Source: Tuctoria greenei | Lineage: Eukaryota; Streptophyta; Magnoliopsida; Poales; Poaceae | NCBI GenBank assembly: GCA_036927565.1 | Contig: JAYESD010000001.1 | Span: 249,641,097-249,705,096 of the forward strand | DNA length: 64,000 nt | Direction of reading: 5' to 3' | Shown: one piece after another, positions 23,577-34,717 of the stretch | Layout: each line of letters starts with the position of its first letter | Position numbering within the stretch: the first letter of the stretch is position 1 | The notes under the pieces: generated by a model | What the model saw: the letters and a program-made list of their open reading frames with translations, nothing else | Databases searched by the model: none | What the model was told of the DNA's origin: nothing | Translations under genes and position numbers: made by a program

Positions 23577-24129
23577 GGTTGCTGACAAGAGAAGCAAGGG
23601 AATGTGTATGAGTCAAGGAAGTTAAGGTAAAATGGTAGAATTCACAAGATCGACCTAGGTTAGGGTTTTCACTGTGTAACCCGGACTTGTTCGCCCAGGG
23701 GCCAGACTAGTCCGCACTAGGTCGGACTTGTCCGTCCTGTTGCCGGACTAGTCCGGTTCACACAGCAAGAACCCTAATCTAGGGAAATTTTGCAAAAATT
23801 ACAGATCCTACCACAAAAATGGAGCTATATGATCACATTGATGTGTACAACAACATTTGTGAAGAAGTTTCTATCAAAGGACCAAAAAGAATTGAATTAC
23901 AAGGATTTTGGAGTTAGGTCAATAATACCTCTTCAAATCTTCGATTTGATGAAATGAGAGTGAGGAAGTGGTCTCCGATGTTTGAGGAAAGGTTCCTAGG
24001 CACCTTGGGGCTTCAATCCACAGATTGGAATCGAGATTTGGTGGATGGACTCAAAAATTGCCGTTGGGGAGGCGGTTTTCGAGCGTTTTTGGAGAGAGTT
24101 TGAAACGAAGTGGAGAGGTCAAGGGCACC

Positions 24130-24290
24130 CTGGGGAGGTTAAGTCCCCAAGGGCCGGACTAGTCCAGTCAGGGACCCGGACTTGTCCGGCATCCGGACTT
24201 GGTCCGGACAACTTATACCACCGGACTAGTCCGGTACAAGGAGCGGACTAGTCCGGTCCTAAGACCTAAAACTCCTATATATTGAGTTTT
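24130..24290 (-). promoter_or_regulatory. Putative internal promoter upstream of extra ORF, copia (-)
   Basis: Between pol and the extra ORF lies a cluster of CGGAC-N2-GTCCG palindromes (24150-24260). On the minus strand it is immediately followed by GGCCCTTGGGGACTTAA, near 24133-24160. The same block occurs in the plus-strand copia at about 47196-47230. A further TATATA lies at 24275-24284. LTR promoters in these elements have the same palindromes-then-TATA layout. Promoter function is inference; the conserved sequence is seen directly. Confidence 0.4.
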
Positions 24291-24507
24291 GAGTGGAGAT
24301 TTGATCCTTTTAGACTATATTTCACAAAATATCTTTGTAAATATGGTCAGTAAGCAATCAACAATCAAACTATGACCATGATTCACAAGGATTCAATAAT
24401 TTCAAAATAATTTGTGAAAAATTGAGGAGGGCGAGTTTTTCGCAAGCATGCGTGAATTTTGAATATTGCAATCAGATGTGCAAGACTTAAGCCACATTTC
24501 GAGGATC

Positions 24508-27500
24508 CTAGATATTTAGCTCACTCCTAAGTTCATAAAACCTTTTCTCATCTAGGGGCTTGGTAAAGATATCGGCCAATTGTTTATCGGTTCTCACATG
24601 GGAAATTGCAATAACTCCTTTGATGGAGTGATCTCTCAAGAAGTGGTGGCGTATATCGACGTGCTTGGTCCTTGAGTGTTCAACTGGATTGTGAGCTATT
24701 TTGATGGCACTTTCATTGTCACATAGGAGAGGAATATGGTGCAAGTTTATGCCATAGTTCCTAAGAGTTTGTCGCATCCAAAGAAGTTGTGCACAACAAC
24801 TTCCGTCGGCGACATACTCCGCTTCGGATGTGGAAAGTGCAATGGAATTTTGTTTCTTTGAGGATCATGACACTAGAGATCTACCAAGGAATTGGCAAGT
24901 TCCCAATGTACTCTTCCTATAAACTTTGCACCCTGCATAGTCTGCATCGGAATATCCAATGAGGTTAAATTTAGAGCCATTGGGGTACCAAAGTCCTAGG
25001 CTTGTTGTGTGAACCAAATATCTAAGAATTCTCTTAATGGCGGTCAAATGACACACCTTTGGAGCAGCTTGAAATCTAGCACACATAGACACACTAAGCA
25101 TGATATCGGGCCTAGATGCACATAAGTATAACAATGAGCCTATCATAGAACGATATACCTTTTGGTCTACACTTGAACCATCTTCATTGAGATTGAGGTG
25201 CCCATTGGTTGCCATAGGAGTCTTGATGGGTTTGGCCTTGTCCATGTCAAACTTCTTGAGTATATCTTGTGTGTACTTAGTTTGACTAATGAGCGTCCAT
25301 TCCTTGAGTTGCTTCACTTGAAAACCTAGAAAGAACTTCAACTCCCCCATCATGGACATCTCGAATCTTTCAGTCATTATCTTGGAAAACTCATCATAAA
25401 AGGCTTTGCTAGTAGAACCAAATATAATGTCATCGACATATATTTGGTAAACAAACAAATCATCATTAAAGTGCTTAGTGAATAGAGTATAGTCCGCCTT
25501 CCCAATTTTAAAACCATTTTGAGTTAGAAAGTCTCTAAGGCACTCATACCAAGCTCTAGGAGCTTGTTTTGAGTCCATAGAGAGCCTTACGCAATTTGTA
25601 CACATGGTTTGGGAATTCTTCATCTTCAAATCTGGGGGCTTGCTCCACATATACTTCTTCCTTGATTAGACCATTGAGGAATGCGCTCTTGACGTCCATT
25701 TGATATAGCTTAAAATCATGGTGAGTAGCAAATGCAAGTAATATACGAATTGATTCAAGCCTAGCTACGGGAGCAAAGGTTTCTTCGAAATTCAAACCTT
25801 CGACTTGTGAGTACCCTTTGGCCACAAGTCTTGCCTTGTTCCTTGTAACCACCACGTGTTCATCTTGTTTGTTATGGAACACCCATTTGGTCCCTACAAC
25901 ATTTGCATTTGGACTCTTCACAAGCTCCCATACTTTATTTCTCTTGAAGTTGTTGAGCTCTTCTTGCATGGCCATCACCCAATCCGGATCTCGTAGTGCT
26001 TCTTCAACCTCGTGGGGCTCCAAGGAAGAAACAAAAGAGTAATGTTCACAAAAATTTGCAAAGTGAGATCGAGTATTTACCCCCTTGGAGATGTCTCCAA
26101 GTATATTGTCAACGGGATGGTCCCGTTGAACGCTTTGATGCACTCTTGGGTGAGGTGCTTGATTTCTTGATTCATCATCTTGGTCTTCCTCATCCTCATT
26201 GTCTCCCCCTTGATTGATGCCTTCATTTTCATCTTCTTGAAGCGCATCTTGGGGAGGTTGATATTGATCATTTGAGGAGAGATTGCTTTATGTATAGGAT
26301 GGTTACTTGTGACTTGAGGTTGCTCTCGTGGTCGTATGTCTCCAAGTGCCATCCTTCCTATCACCACTTGTGGAGCTTCTTCTTGATCTAGCATATGACG
26401 ATCAACTTGCTCCACTTGGGAGCCATTAGTCTCATCAAACACTACGTCATGTGCTACTTCAACAATTCTGGAGGATTTGTTAAAGACACGATATGCGTAA
26501 GTGTTTGAGTCATAGTCAAGCAAGAAACCCTCATCGGACTTAGAAGCCAACTTCAAAGTCCTAGGCTTCTTGTTAAGAATGTAGCATTTGCTCCCAAAAA
26601 CACGAAAGTAAGAGATGTTGGGTTTGTTACCAGTTAGGAGCTCATATGACATCTTTTTAAGAATGCAGCGAAGGTACAACCGGTTTATGGCATAGCAAGC
26701 GGTGTTGACCGCTTCCGCCCAAAACCGATCCGATGTCTTGACTCATCAAGCATGGTTCTTGACATCTCAATTAGAGTCCTATTCTTCCTCTCAGCCACCC
26801 CATTTTGTTGAGGGGAGTAGGGGGCCGAGAACTCATGCTTCATGCCTTCTTCATCCAAAAATTCTTCAATTTGGGTGTTCTTGAATTCGGTGCCATTGTC
26901 ACTCCTAATGGTCTTGATACTCAAGGAGAACTCATTTTGAGCTCTCTTCAAGTATCTCTTGAGGACACCTTGAGTCTCGCTCTTGTCATGTAAAAAGAAC
27001 ACCCAAGTGAAACGTGAAAAATCATCAACAATAACAAGACCATATTTATTACCACTAATACTAATGTAGGCGATTGGACCGAAGAGATCCATGTGTAGAA
27101 GCTCCAATAGTCTTGATGTTGTCATAATGTTCTTGGATGGATGAGGTGCTCCAACTTGCTTTCCGGCTTGGCATGCGCTACATAGCCTATCTTTTTCAAA
27201 CACAACATTCTTTAAACCACGGATGTGCTTGCCCTTAAGGAGTTTTTGCAAATTCCTCATTCCAACATGGGCTAGCCTCCTATGCCAAAGTCATCCCATG
27301 TTAGTTTTCGCAATTAAGCATGTATCAAGTTGGGCTTTATCCGCGGAGAAATCCACAAGATAGAGCTTTCCTTTGAGTACACCCTTAAAGGTAATTGAGT
27401 CATTGCTTCTCCTTGTGACGGTCACACCCTCATTAGTAAATAAACAATTATAACCTTTTTCACAAAGTTGTGATATGGACAAAAGGTTATAATCAAGTGA

Positions 27501-27720
27501 ATCAACATGTAAGATATTTGAAAGAGTATGATTAGAGGATATATCAATTTTACCGGTGCCAAGGATTTTTCCTTGGCTATTGTCCCCAAAATAGATTCCT
27601 TCACTTGGATCTTCATTAAGCTCATACTCCACAAACATCTTCCTCTCTCCGGTCATATGATTTCTGCATCCACTATCAAGGACCTACTTGGTTCCACCAG
27701 AGGAGTATGCCTACAAGAAA
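24508..27720 (-). pseudogene. pol: Copia (-) pol: protease, integrase, reverse transcriptase, RNase H, decayed
   Basis: Protease motif LDSG lies near 27665, with a stop a few codons before it. The GAG-pre-integrase zinc region (about 27290-27150) is followed by the integrase core with MDLFGPI, SDNGTEF and NGVAERKN, the D, D and E positions (about 27090-26800). The RVT_2-type reverse transcriptase has KLRKALYGLK and the YVDD catalytic motif near 25430-25441. RNase H has GYSDADYAG (about 24935) and ends near 24508. Integrase before RT is the copia order. The frame is broken at about 27300, 26680, 26080, 25560-25650 and 24865, so no full polyprotein can be made. Confidence 0.92.
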
Positions 27721-27723
27721 GAT

Positions 27724-30018
27724 TTAAGCCTTGGCTTTAGGTACCCAAACGGTGTTGGGTCCTTTGATGTTAGTCAAGAGGCACTTGGGCACCCACACAC
27801 AAGGTTTGGGACTCTTGCGGTGTGGCCCAACATACCTAGCATATGCCTTTCCAAACTTGTTCCTTAATAAAACATATGAAGCATCAAAATCATGGAACAA
27901 TGGATGCGGTTCTTTCTTAGGCATTTTAGGTGTAGTAATAATGTTCTTTCCCTTAGTGTTCTATGAGCCTCCTTTGAAAAAGACAATCAAGTCTTTGTCA
28001 TTCTTGGGAGTTTTGGCATTTTGCCTCATCCCCCTAGAATAACCAAGACCATCCTTGTCAAGGGGATGTCTTGTGTTGGTAAATGCACTATGTGCATATG
28101 CCATCTTCTCCTTGTCAAAAATGCCACCCCTGGGTGCTTGATTGGTTTGTGCCAACTTTAGCTCATATTTAAGCTTTATAATTAAGTTTGAGCATTTACA
28201 AGGTTGAGATGCTTCGGATTTAACATTTGTGAAAGGTGAGCTTGTAGAGGAAGAAGGTGCATTGACCTTGAGAGACTTCACTTTCGTCTCAAGGATTTTG
28301 TTAGCTTGTGTCAAACTAACAAGTTCATCCTTGAGCACAATTGTAGTGTTCTCAAGGTTTGAGCAAGTTTCCTTGCTCAAAGCGAGTTCACGCTCAAGTG
28401 CCTTGCTTCATTCTCTTTCAAGCTCCAAGAGCTCCTCAACCTTTTTACATCTCTCCTTTTGTTGGATGAGCATGTCCTCTTGACGGTTGATGAGTTCTTC
28501 CTTCTCAAATATCTCCTCCGTTAGCAATCTCAATCTCTTCAAGGTGCTTTTGCTCATGTCTTTAAGCATATGTTCATTTTCACTACTACTATCAAAGTCA
28601 TCATGAGAAGAAATTGAAGAAGAGGATTTAGATTTAACCTTTTTTCTTCCCTCCTTGGCCATGAGACATGTTGGCCTTGAGATCTCCGAGTTGATGAAGA
28701 GCTTGTTCTCCGTTGTTGTCTTCTTCATAGCAATAGTTGCTACCTTCTCATCTTCATCGGGGGAGGATTCCTCATTTGAGTCCCACTCCTTCCCAAGGTG
28801 GGCATGTCCAAATTGCTTATTCTTCTTGAAGTACTTCTTCTCTTTGGACTTGTCCTCCTTCTTCTTCTTGTTTTCTTCATGTGGGCAGACCACAATGAAG
28901 TGGTCATACTCTCCACAATTGTAGCAAGCCCTTTTTTATCTTGTCTTGGGCTTGTCTTTGCTTCTTCTCTCATTTTGGTAGCTCCCCCTCCTCCTTCTAA
29001 ACATTCTCTTAAAGTTGGTGGTGAAGAGAGCTTCTTCTTCATCGGTGTCGGGACTCTCCTCATCACTCTCTTCCTTTTCTTGAGATTTTGAGGACGTTGC
29101 TTTGAATGCAACATCCCTTTTCTTGGAGGAGAAAAGCCTTTGTAGATCATTGTAAAACATCGCTTCTTTCTCCATCATCTCATGGTTGATGATTCTCCCT
29201 AGCACTTCTTCGGGAGTCATCTTGTGGAAGCCCGGACTTTCATGAATTAGTGAGCAAAGAGTGATGTTTCGAGGCATGAATGCTCGAATCATCCTCTTTA
29301 CTACTTCGTGGTCGGTCCACCGGGTGCTTCCATATGACCGACTCTTGTTGATGAGAGTCTTGAGGCGGTCATACATATCTTGTAGAGATTCACCCTCCAT
29401 GATGGTAAATCTCCCAAGCTCTCCTTCGATCATCTCGATCTTTGCTTCCCTTATGATGCAGTTGCCTTCGTGCGCCGTCTTGAGGGTATCCCAAATCTCC
29501 TTGGCAACTTCCAACCCTTCAATGCGGTTGAACTCCTCACGAGTCAATGAGGAGGTAATCACTCCAACAGCTTGAGTATTGCAATGTAGAAGGACGGCTT
29601 GCTCCAGAGTGATGTCTTCCTCATTCTTGTGAAGGTGAACACCTGTCATCACAATTTGCCACAAGCTAGGGTTTAAGGGAATGAGATGCATCTTCATATT
29701 ATGCTTCCACATAGAATAATCATTTCCATCAAATTGAGGAGGTTTGCCAATGGGAATAGACAAGTAATGATTGCTAGCGGTAAGTTGCTCATAATTGTAA
29801 GGATATCGGGAGTAGTCTTGTGAACTACTCCCGTTGTCGATGTTAACCGGAGCAATTGGCTTGATCTCTTTCTTCGGCACATTGAGCTTCTCGCGAAGCC
29901 GTGCCTTGAGCATCCGAACTTCTTCGTCGTCATTTGGATCCTATTGAAGAACATCGATGTTCTTTGTCTTGGTGTCATCGGCGACCACCAGAACCTCATT
30001 GTCACCCCTTCTGGCCAT
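27724..30018 (-). pseudogene. gag: Copia (-) gag, decayed
   Basis: The start is the ATG at 30018, the first after the primer site, followed by a stop at about 29943. The body has a copia gag (UBN2-type) domain at 29913-29000, with YLSIPIGKPPQFDGNDYSMW and an acidic hinge. A lysine-rich CCHC knuckle region lies near 28880-28930 and is damaged by a stop. A coiled-coil segment rich in Glu, Leu and Lys follows (28700-28380). The C-terminal stretch ends WVPKAKA at 27724. The plus-strand element at 41263 has the same architecture with a cleaner knuckle. At least four frame breaks or stops are visible. Confidence 0.88.
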
Positions 30019-30055
30019 TACTTCTCCGAGTTGTTAGACTCTTGGGGAGAAGCCT

Positions 30056-30067
30056 GCTCTGATACCA
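30056..30067 (-). other. Primer-binding site, copia (-)
   Basis: On the minus strand it reads TGGTATCAGAGC, two bases from the LTR. It is complementary to the 3' end of plant initiator methionine tRNA, the usual primer of copia elements. Confidence 0.9.
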
Positions 30068-30069
30068 AT

Positions 30070-31690
30070 TGAAAGCTGCCTAGAGGGGGGTGAATAGGCA
30101 ATAATACCTGAAATCACTTAATCAAACGAGATTAAATTCCTGTGACTGAACTAGTTTGCACAGGGTCGGACTAGTCTGCTCAGCACAGGGTGGAAACCCT
30201 AAAACTTGATTTCTAAAAGTTATTTGCGAAATTAAAGTTCACCAAATATATGAGCAATGTGTAGTAAACTTGTGAAGCTCAGATTGAGAGGTTTACTTAT
30301 GTTGAAAGTTTAGAGTAATAATCAAAGTGTAAGGCAATAAGAGCAGAGTGAACCCTAATAGTAATACTAGTGATCACAAAAAGCGAAAGACAAGTGAAAC
30401 GAGATTTATCCCGTGGTTCAGCTCCACGAAGAAGCCTACCTCCACATTGAGAAGTCCACACAAGGACCGGGTCTCACTTGACCCTTCTCTCACCAAGCCA
30501 CCATGATGGCCGGCTTGGTTTCCACTATATCAATGGGTAATCACAATGTTTGATGGGGCTGCTCACAACTTGAGGCTCCCACAAATCAATACAATGAGGA
30601 GCACACGAAGCTCAACTCACACAAGCTACAAAACACAACACAATGTGCAAGAGATCAAACCGAGAGCCAAAGCGCGATGATCTTCCTTTACTCTCCTCCC
30701 TAAACCCTAATCTCTTCAAGATTTGCTCATAGGGGGTTAGTAGGACGAGTAGAAGGCTTTGGAAGGCTCTAGGATGCTTGTGGTGGTGCTAGGGTTCTTA
30801 GTATATCCAAATGAGCCTGAGGGTCCCCTTTTTATAGAGGTCTCGAGCCCCTTTTGCTTACATCAGCAAGAGGGGCGGACTAGTCTGGCTTGGTACCACG
30901 GACTAGTCCGGCCCTATGGGACCACTGACCCTCTGGTCAGTTCCCCACAACTGCCACATTGAACAACGATCGTCACGCTAGCCGCCAAATTTCCAAATTC
31001 AAACGGTCACTAGACACCGGACTAGTCCGGTCAACAACGGACTAGTCCGAAGTGGAATAGAACCACTTGGTCCGTCCCAAAACAGACTCTTCTGGGTTGG
31101 TCCGGACTAGTCCGGACATAGGGGCGGACTAGTTCGGTCCCCTAGGGTTTTCTCTCGGCTTGTCACACTAAGTCCCAAACGGACAAGTCCGTGCCCAAAC
31201 AAGCAAGTCCGAACTACTTCAAAGAGCTTTGGTCCATCCAAAAACGGACAAGTATGGACTTCTCGGACTTAGATCCAAAATCACTCGGGGACACTCCAGA
31301 GACGTTTGGTCCGTCCAAAAACGGACTTGTCTACCATGGCCGGACTAGTCCAGCCCAGAGGCCCGGACTAGTCCGACCTCCTAGGGTTTTTCTCATTTTG
31401 GGCTTCTCACTTAGGTTTTTCTCTAAACCACCACTTTGAGCCCATTGGTATGATCTCAATGCACATGATACAACCTCCTCTCACATGATATGGCTCATAT
31501 AAGCTCAATACCATAGAAACTCTAATTTCTACGCTTGAGTCTTTGACGCCCGTTTTCTCCTTTTCCTTTTTGAGGGTTTTCATCTCATTTCAATCCTTGT
31601 ACTTGTGCTTAAGATCAACTGAGCTCATTAGCCTCTTAATTGTCATCATCAATCATCCAAAACTCACAGGGATGCCTAGATGCACTTTCG
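30070..31690 (-). repeat. Copia (-) LTR, upper copy (5' LTR of element)
   Basis: It is homologous to 5002-6596 over its length but carries an extra segment of about 57 bp near 31300-31360. Its outer end reads ...ACTTTCG rather than the expected CA, directly followed by the ATTGT duplication, so the terminal dinucleotide has mutated since insertion. Confidence 0.93.
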
Positions 31691-31705
31691 ATTGTCTTAT
31701 ATGTA

Positions 31706-32051
31706 GACATCTTAATATGCTTATGGAAGAAGGGACACATCAACAAGCTTCTTCTTCTCATGCTTTAGAAAACAGTACCACGTTAGAGAGGCAAAATACA
31801 ATGAAGGATCAAATAATACAACATAGTCCTGAAATAATGACAAGAGGGTACATTATTAAAATCTTCCATTACTCATACATTGTGTTTACAAAAAATTGTT
31901 CTTAATATGTTGTATAATGTGCAGGCGGATTAATTTCATCATAGGAGAAGGCACATGTGAGGAGGTTTTATCTTCTCAGTCATTAGAAACCAGCACTACA
32001 GTTCCAAAGAAGTTGACTCCAAGAAAAGCCAAAAGGATTTTAAATATTTGA
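31706..32051 (+). pseudogene. MULE transposase, C-terminal exons
   Basis: After the copia insertion the MULE intron ends at TATATGTAG (about 31705). The exon runs HLNMLMEEGTHQQASSSHALE and ends at an AGAGG/GTACATT donor near 31850. A second intron ends at GTGCAG (31924). The last exon is basic (VPKKLTPRKAKRILNI) and stops at 32049-32051. The end of the first exon (DQIIQHSPEIMTRG) repeats the exon at about 4905-4948, which indicates an exon duplication inside the gene. Confidence 0.65.
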
Positions 32052-32595
32052 TGTGTCATTAGAAACCAGCACAACAGGATGTTATACAAACTATAGATAC
32101 TAGTATATTCATATGCTGTAATAAGAATTTTGGTGTTTATCGATTTTCGTTACAATAGGCATGGGAACTGTCCCACATATTTGTCAATAGTGTCAGTTTA
32201 TTTTGATCTTCTTCAATGAGATGATAGTCATGAACTTATATTTCTGCAAGATCTCCTAGTGCTTTTCTTTCTATGGTGAGATTATGATGTTCATGTACTC
32301 ATGAAAATACTTGTGTTGTCAGTGTATTTAAATGTTCATGCTATTTATCTAGTTCAAAATCGTAGGTTCCTTGACAATTTTTTTTTCTGGTGCCAAGAAT
32401 CAAGTCACTGGAAGCTTAACTGATTGATGTACAAGGAGTTGGATCACCTTCTTTTGTTTGGTTTCTTAATTGTTCCATTTCCATCACCGTTCGTGCCACA
32501 TTTTTACTCTGATATTTGTGTAGTTGTGGCCCGGTGACTGTGATCCTATTTGTTTAAAACTGTATTTATAAATTGAAGTAGCTCAGTGATCCATT

Positions 32596-32742
32596 TTGAG
32601 GTTAAGCCTTCTGAGCCAGACGAAACATGTCCAACCTATCCGGCGGCTGGTGTAGCATGAAGTGCCGCTTCACGAGCCGCACCCCATGCCGGAGCCGCTC
32701 CACATCCGTCGCTGGTATCCTTTCCAGCACCTCCCTCAGACG
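32596..32742 (-). pseudogene. Captured host gene fragment next to MULE right TIR (possible exostosin/GT47 C-terminus)
   Basis: Immediately inside the right TIR, a GC-rich minus-strand stretch reads LREVLERIPATDVERLRHGV, then continues with RHFMLHQPP and LDMF. It has a frame slip and ends LRRLNLKMDH. The composition and pattern resemble the C-terminal end of plant exostosin-family (GT47) glycosyltransferases, but this is from memory of family style and is uncertain. A short host exon piece abutting a TIR is typical of MULE gene capture. Confidence 0.35.
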
Positions 32743-32932
32743 AGGGTAGATCGGTCATTTCAGAATTAGAGAAAAGATAAAAACACAATAGATAAAAAGA
32801 AAAAGGCCTAAAATACATAAGAATGCTATTATAACGGTGTACACATGTTGAGAAGGCTATTTTAACGAAGCCCACGGTATAAGTGACGTTCCGTCGAAGC
32901 CCCTTCTCTAGAGGTCCATAATAGCAATTGTC
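32741..32932 (-). repeat. MULE right terminal inverted repeat
   Basis: It is the reverse complement of 1537-1727 with about nine differences. Outside it is a C run (32935-32944) that blurs the border. Confidence 0.93.
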
Positions 32933-32946
32933 TCCCCCCCCCCCTC

Positions 32947-34717
32947 GGAATATTAGCATGTATCCTTCTCGACAAACGGGAGCTGGCGTTGAGGCAGGCC
33001 TCACAAGCGGACATCAAGCTGACGCATGACGCCAGACACTGCTAGACCTACCAAGCCATATGGGAACGTCTCAGTGTGATTCAAGCATTGTCCTAAGCAC
33101 TACGCCTTTACCCCCGCGTGTCCCGTTTGCCTTTCCTTGATTTATGAGGCAAACGTCCCCCATTGGAAATTCAGGATAAGATCCACTATCAAGCGGAGCA
33201 CCCAACTTCGAAAGAGCGTTGTGCAGATTGGACCAAAGAAATGGGAGGCTGCCCTACAACTCATTGTGGAGAGCGATCTGTTACTCAAATATCCCTTTTC
33301 ACGAAAGACTTATAATTGGTATCATCCCTGTGGGCCTTTACCCATGCTGGTCAGAAATGAACCCCCTTCCGTCTTCACCTACAAAGCTCACCTAACTCAC
33401 CACAACGATAATGCTCCTTGGGCCAAGCTCAACCGAAAAGATCAATGTTAACACAAGACGTAAAGATTTAGACAAGGTTGGACCTTCTAAAGTATAAGGA
33501 CCCTAGGTCCCTTGTCCGTGCACTGTGTATTGCTCATGGTGATTCAGGTTGTGACTTGGTTCCCTCGGGAAAGTCCCTACCTGCCTTATATATCAGGAAG
33601 TACAAGTTTACATAGCAAATATCCTAATCGGTTATAACAAAATATCTGGTTAGGATTCTATCTCTAAACTCCAGTGCATAATATGCCTCCTTATCTTTGC
33701 TCATCCGATTTTATGCCTGACCCGATTGATCTCATCGATCCCGTCGATGGCGTGAATACCTATCATTCTCATGTTTCACAAAGGGGACTTTAATGGCATG
33801 ACTTGATGTGCTTGCACAGAATAGCCATTTATATCAATTAATTAGCTCTAATTGTTTTCCATTTGAAACAGATCAAGAAAGCTGTATGAAAACCCAAAAT
33901 CATGCACAAAATGATACTCCCTTTGGTTTTTGATAAACCTTTCCACAGCTCCAAAATTGAATTGGAGAAACTTGGTCCAACATTCACAACAACAACAAAC
34001 AAGCATTTGTCTCAAGCAAGTTGAGATCGGCTAGAAATCAAATCCAACAATTTTTGAAAAAAAAAAGTAATAAAAAATAAGATGAGAGTAACAAAAGTAC
34101 AAATAAAATAGGATTGATAATGGAAAAAACAATAGTTAAAAAATAAGATGGGTCATGGGGACTGGTGAAATCATAAGCACTGGTGGAATCAAACATAGTA
34201 TGGGGCCTACCACCTGGTTAATGAGGAAGGTAAGCAAGCAGAAACCCCCCCCCCCCCACCACCACCACCACCACTCCCTACAACAATTAAATGCAACATA
34301 AGCCATCCTATTGTAATGACATTCTGATCAGTAAGAACTGGGCTACAGTTGGAAGACATGCTCCAAGTCTGTTGCCCATACAATTGCAAATTCTTGTAGG
34401 AATCTTAATGCAATACAATTCTTCAAAAATCACAAAACTGGGAAGTCAAATCCTAAGCATCAAAATCACAATTTGGCTTGAAGATTCACACCACTCAAGA
34501 GCAGGAGCAAATTCCATTGCATTATAGGGGAAAAAAATCCACTTTGATTGATGACACATTTAATCATGTAACTAAAAAAAATCTTCTTCCAGAACCATTC
34601 TGATCACTTAGATCTACATCTTGAGTGGAAAAACTATTCCAACCCAGTTACCCATACTCGCATCGCATACATGAGGTATTCAGACTGCAAGCTTACTTGG
34701 AAAAGCCAGTACACTAT
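32947..34717. other. Unassigned intergenic DNA
   Basis: No gene is recognised. An open frame at 33137-33451 (about 104 codons) has no family I know. A stretch near 33985-34030 (ACAACAACAACAAACAAGC followed by TCAAGCAAGTTGAGATCGG) resembles a dispersed grass repeat. The region may contain remnants of older elements. Confidence 0.4.
34242..34276. repeat. Poly-C plus (ACC)n microsatellite
   Basis: A run of about 15 C is followed by ACC triplets. It is simple sequence and prone to assembly-length error. Confidence 0.9.

Larger units (their letters stand above)
5002..31690 (-). mobile_element. Ty1/copia LTR retrotransposon, SIRE-like, minus orientation, with nested insertions
   Basis: LTRs lie at 5002-6596 and 30070-31690. 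The 5-bp target duplication is ATTGT (4997-5001 and 31691-31695). An initiator-Met primer site abuts the upper LTR and a purine tract (on the minus strand) abuts the lower one. Gene order on the minus strand is gag, protease, integrase, RT, RNase H, then an extra ORF, which is the copia order with a SIRE-type additional ORF. Without nested DNA it is about 11.9 kb, close to the plus-strand relative at 39556-51668 (12.1 kb). Many stops and frameshifts are present, and the LTRs differ by roughly 5-7 percent in the parts compared by eye, so it is old. It sits in a MULE transposase intron. Confidence 0.95.
1535..32934 (+). mobile_element. Mutator-like element (MULE), autonomous type, decayed and filled with nested insertions
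   Basis: Two inverted repeats of about 191 bp (1537-1727 and 32741-32932), roughly 95 percent identical by eye, bracket a gene with MuDR-type DNA-binding, MULE transposase, SWIM zinc-finger and CCHC knuckle parts. Subtracting the nested copia element and the MITE leaves about 4.4 kb, a normal size for an autonomous plant MULE. A 9-bp target duplication is typical. Here both outer flanks are C-rich (about 1526-1534 and 32935-32946, each ending CCCCCCTC), so the exact borders and duplication are uncertain by a few bases. Confidence 0.9.

Noticed and set aside
22932..23597. One 221-codon minus-strand frame as a single gene
   Set aside because: Its first part is the copia extra ORF and its last part (below 23121) is antisense of an inserted LTR; the fusion is accidental.
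30056..30067. tRNA-Met-like sequences (also at 41216 and 53237)
   Set aside because: Only 12-18 bases match, next to LTRs; they are retrotransposon primer sites, not tRNA genes.
33137..33451. 104-codon frame in the intergenic gap
   Set aside because: No family recognised, no promoter or splice context, and no repeat support; noted but not called a gene.
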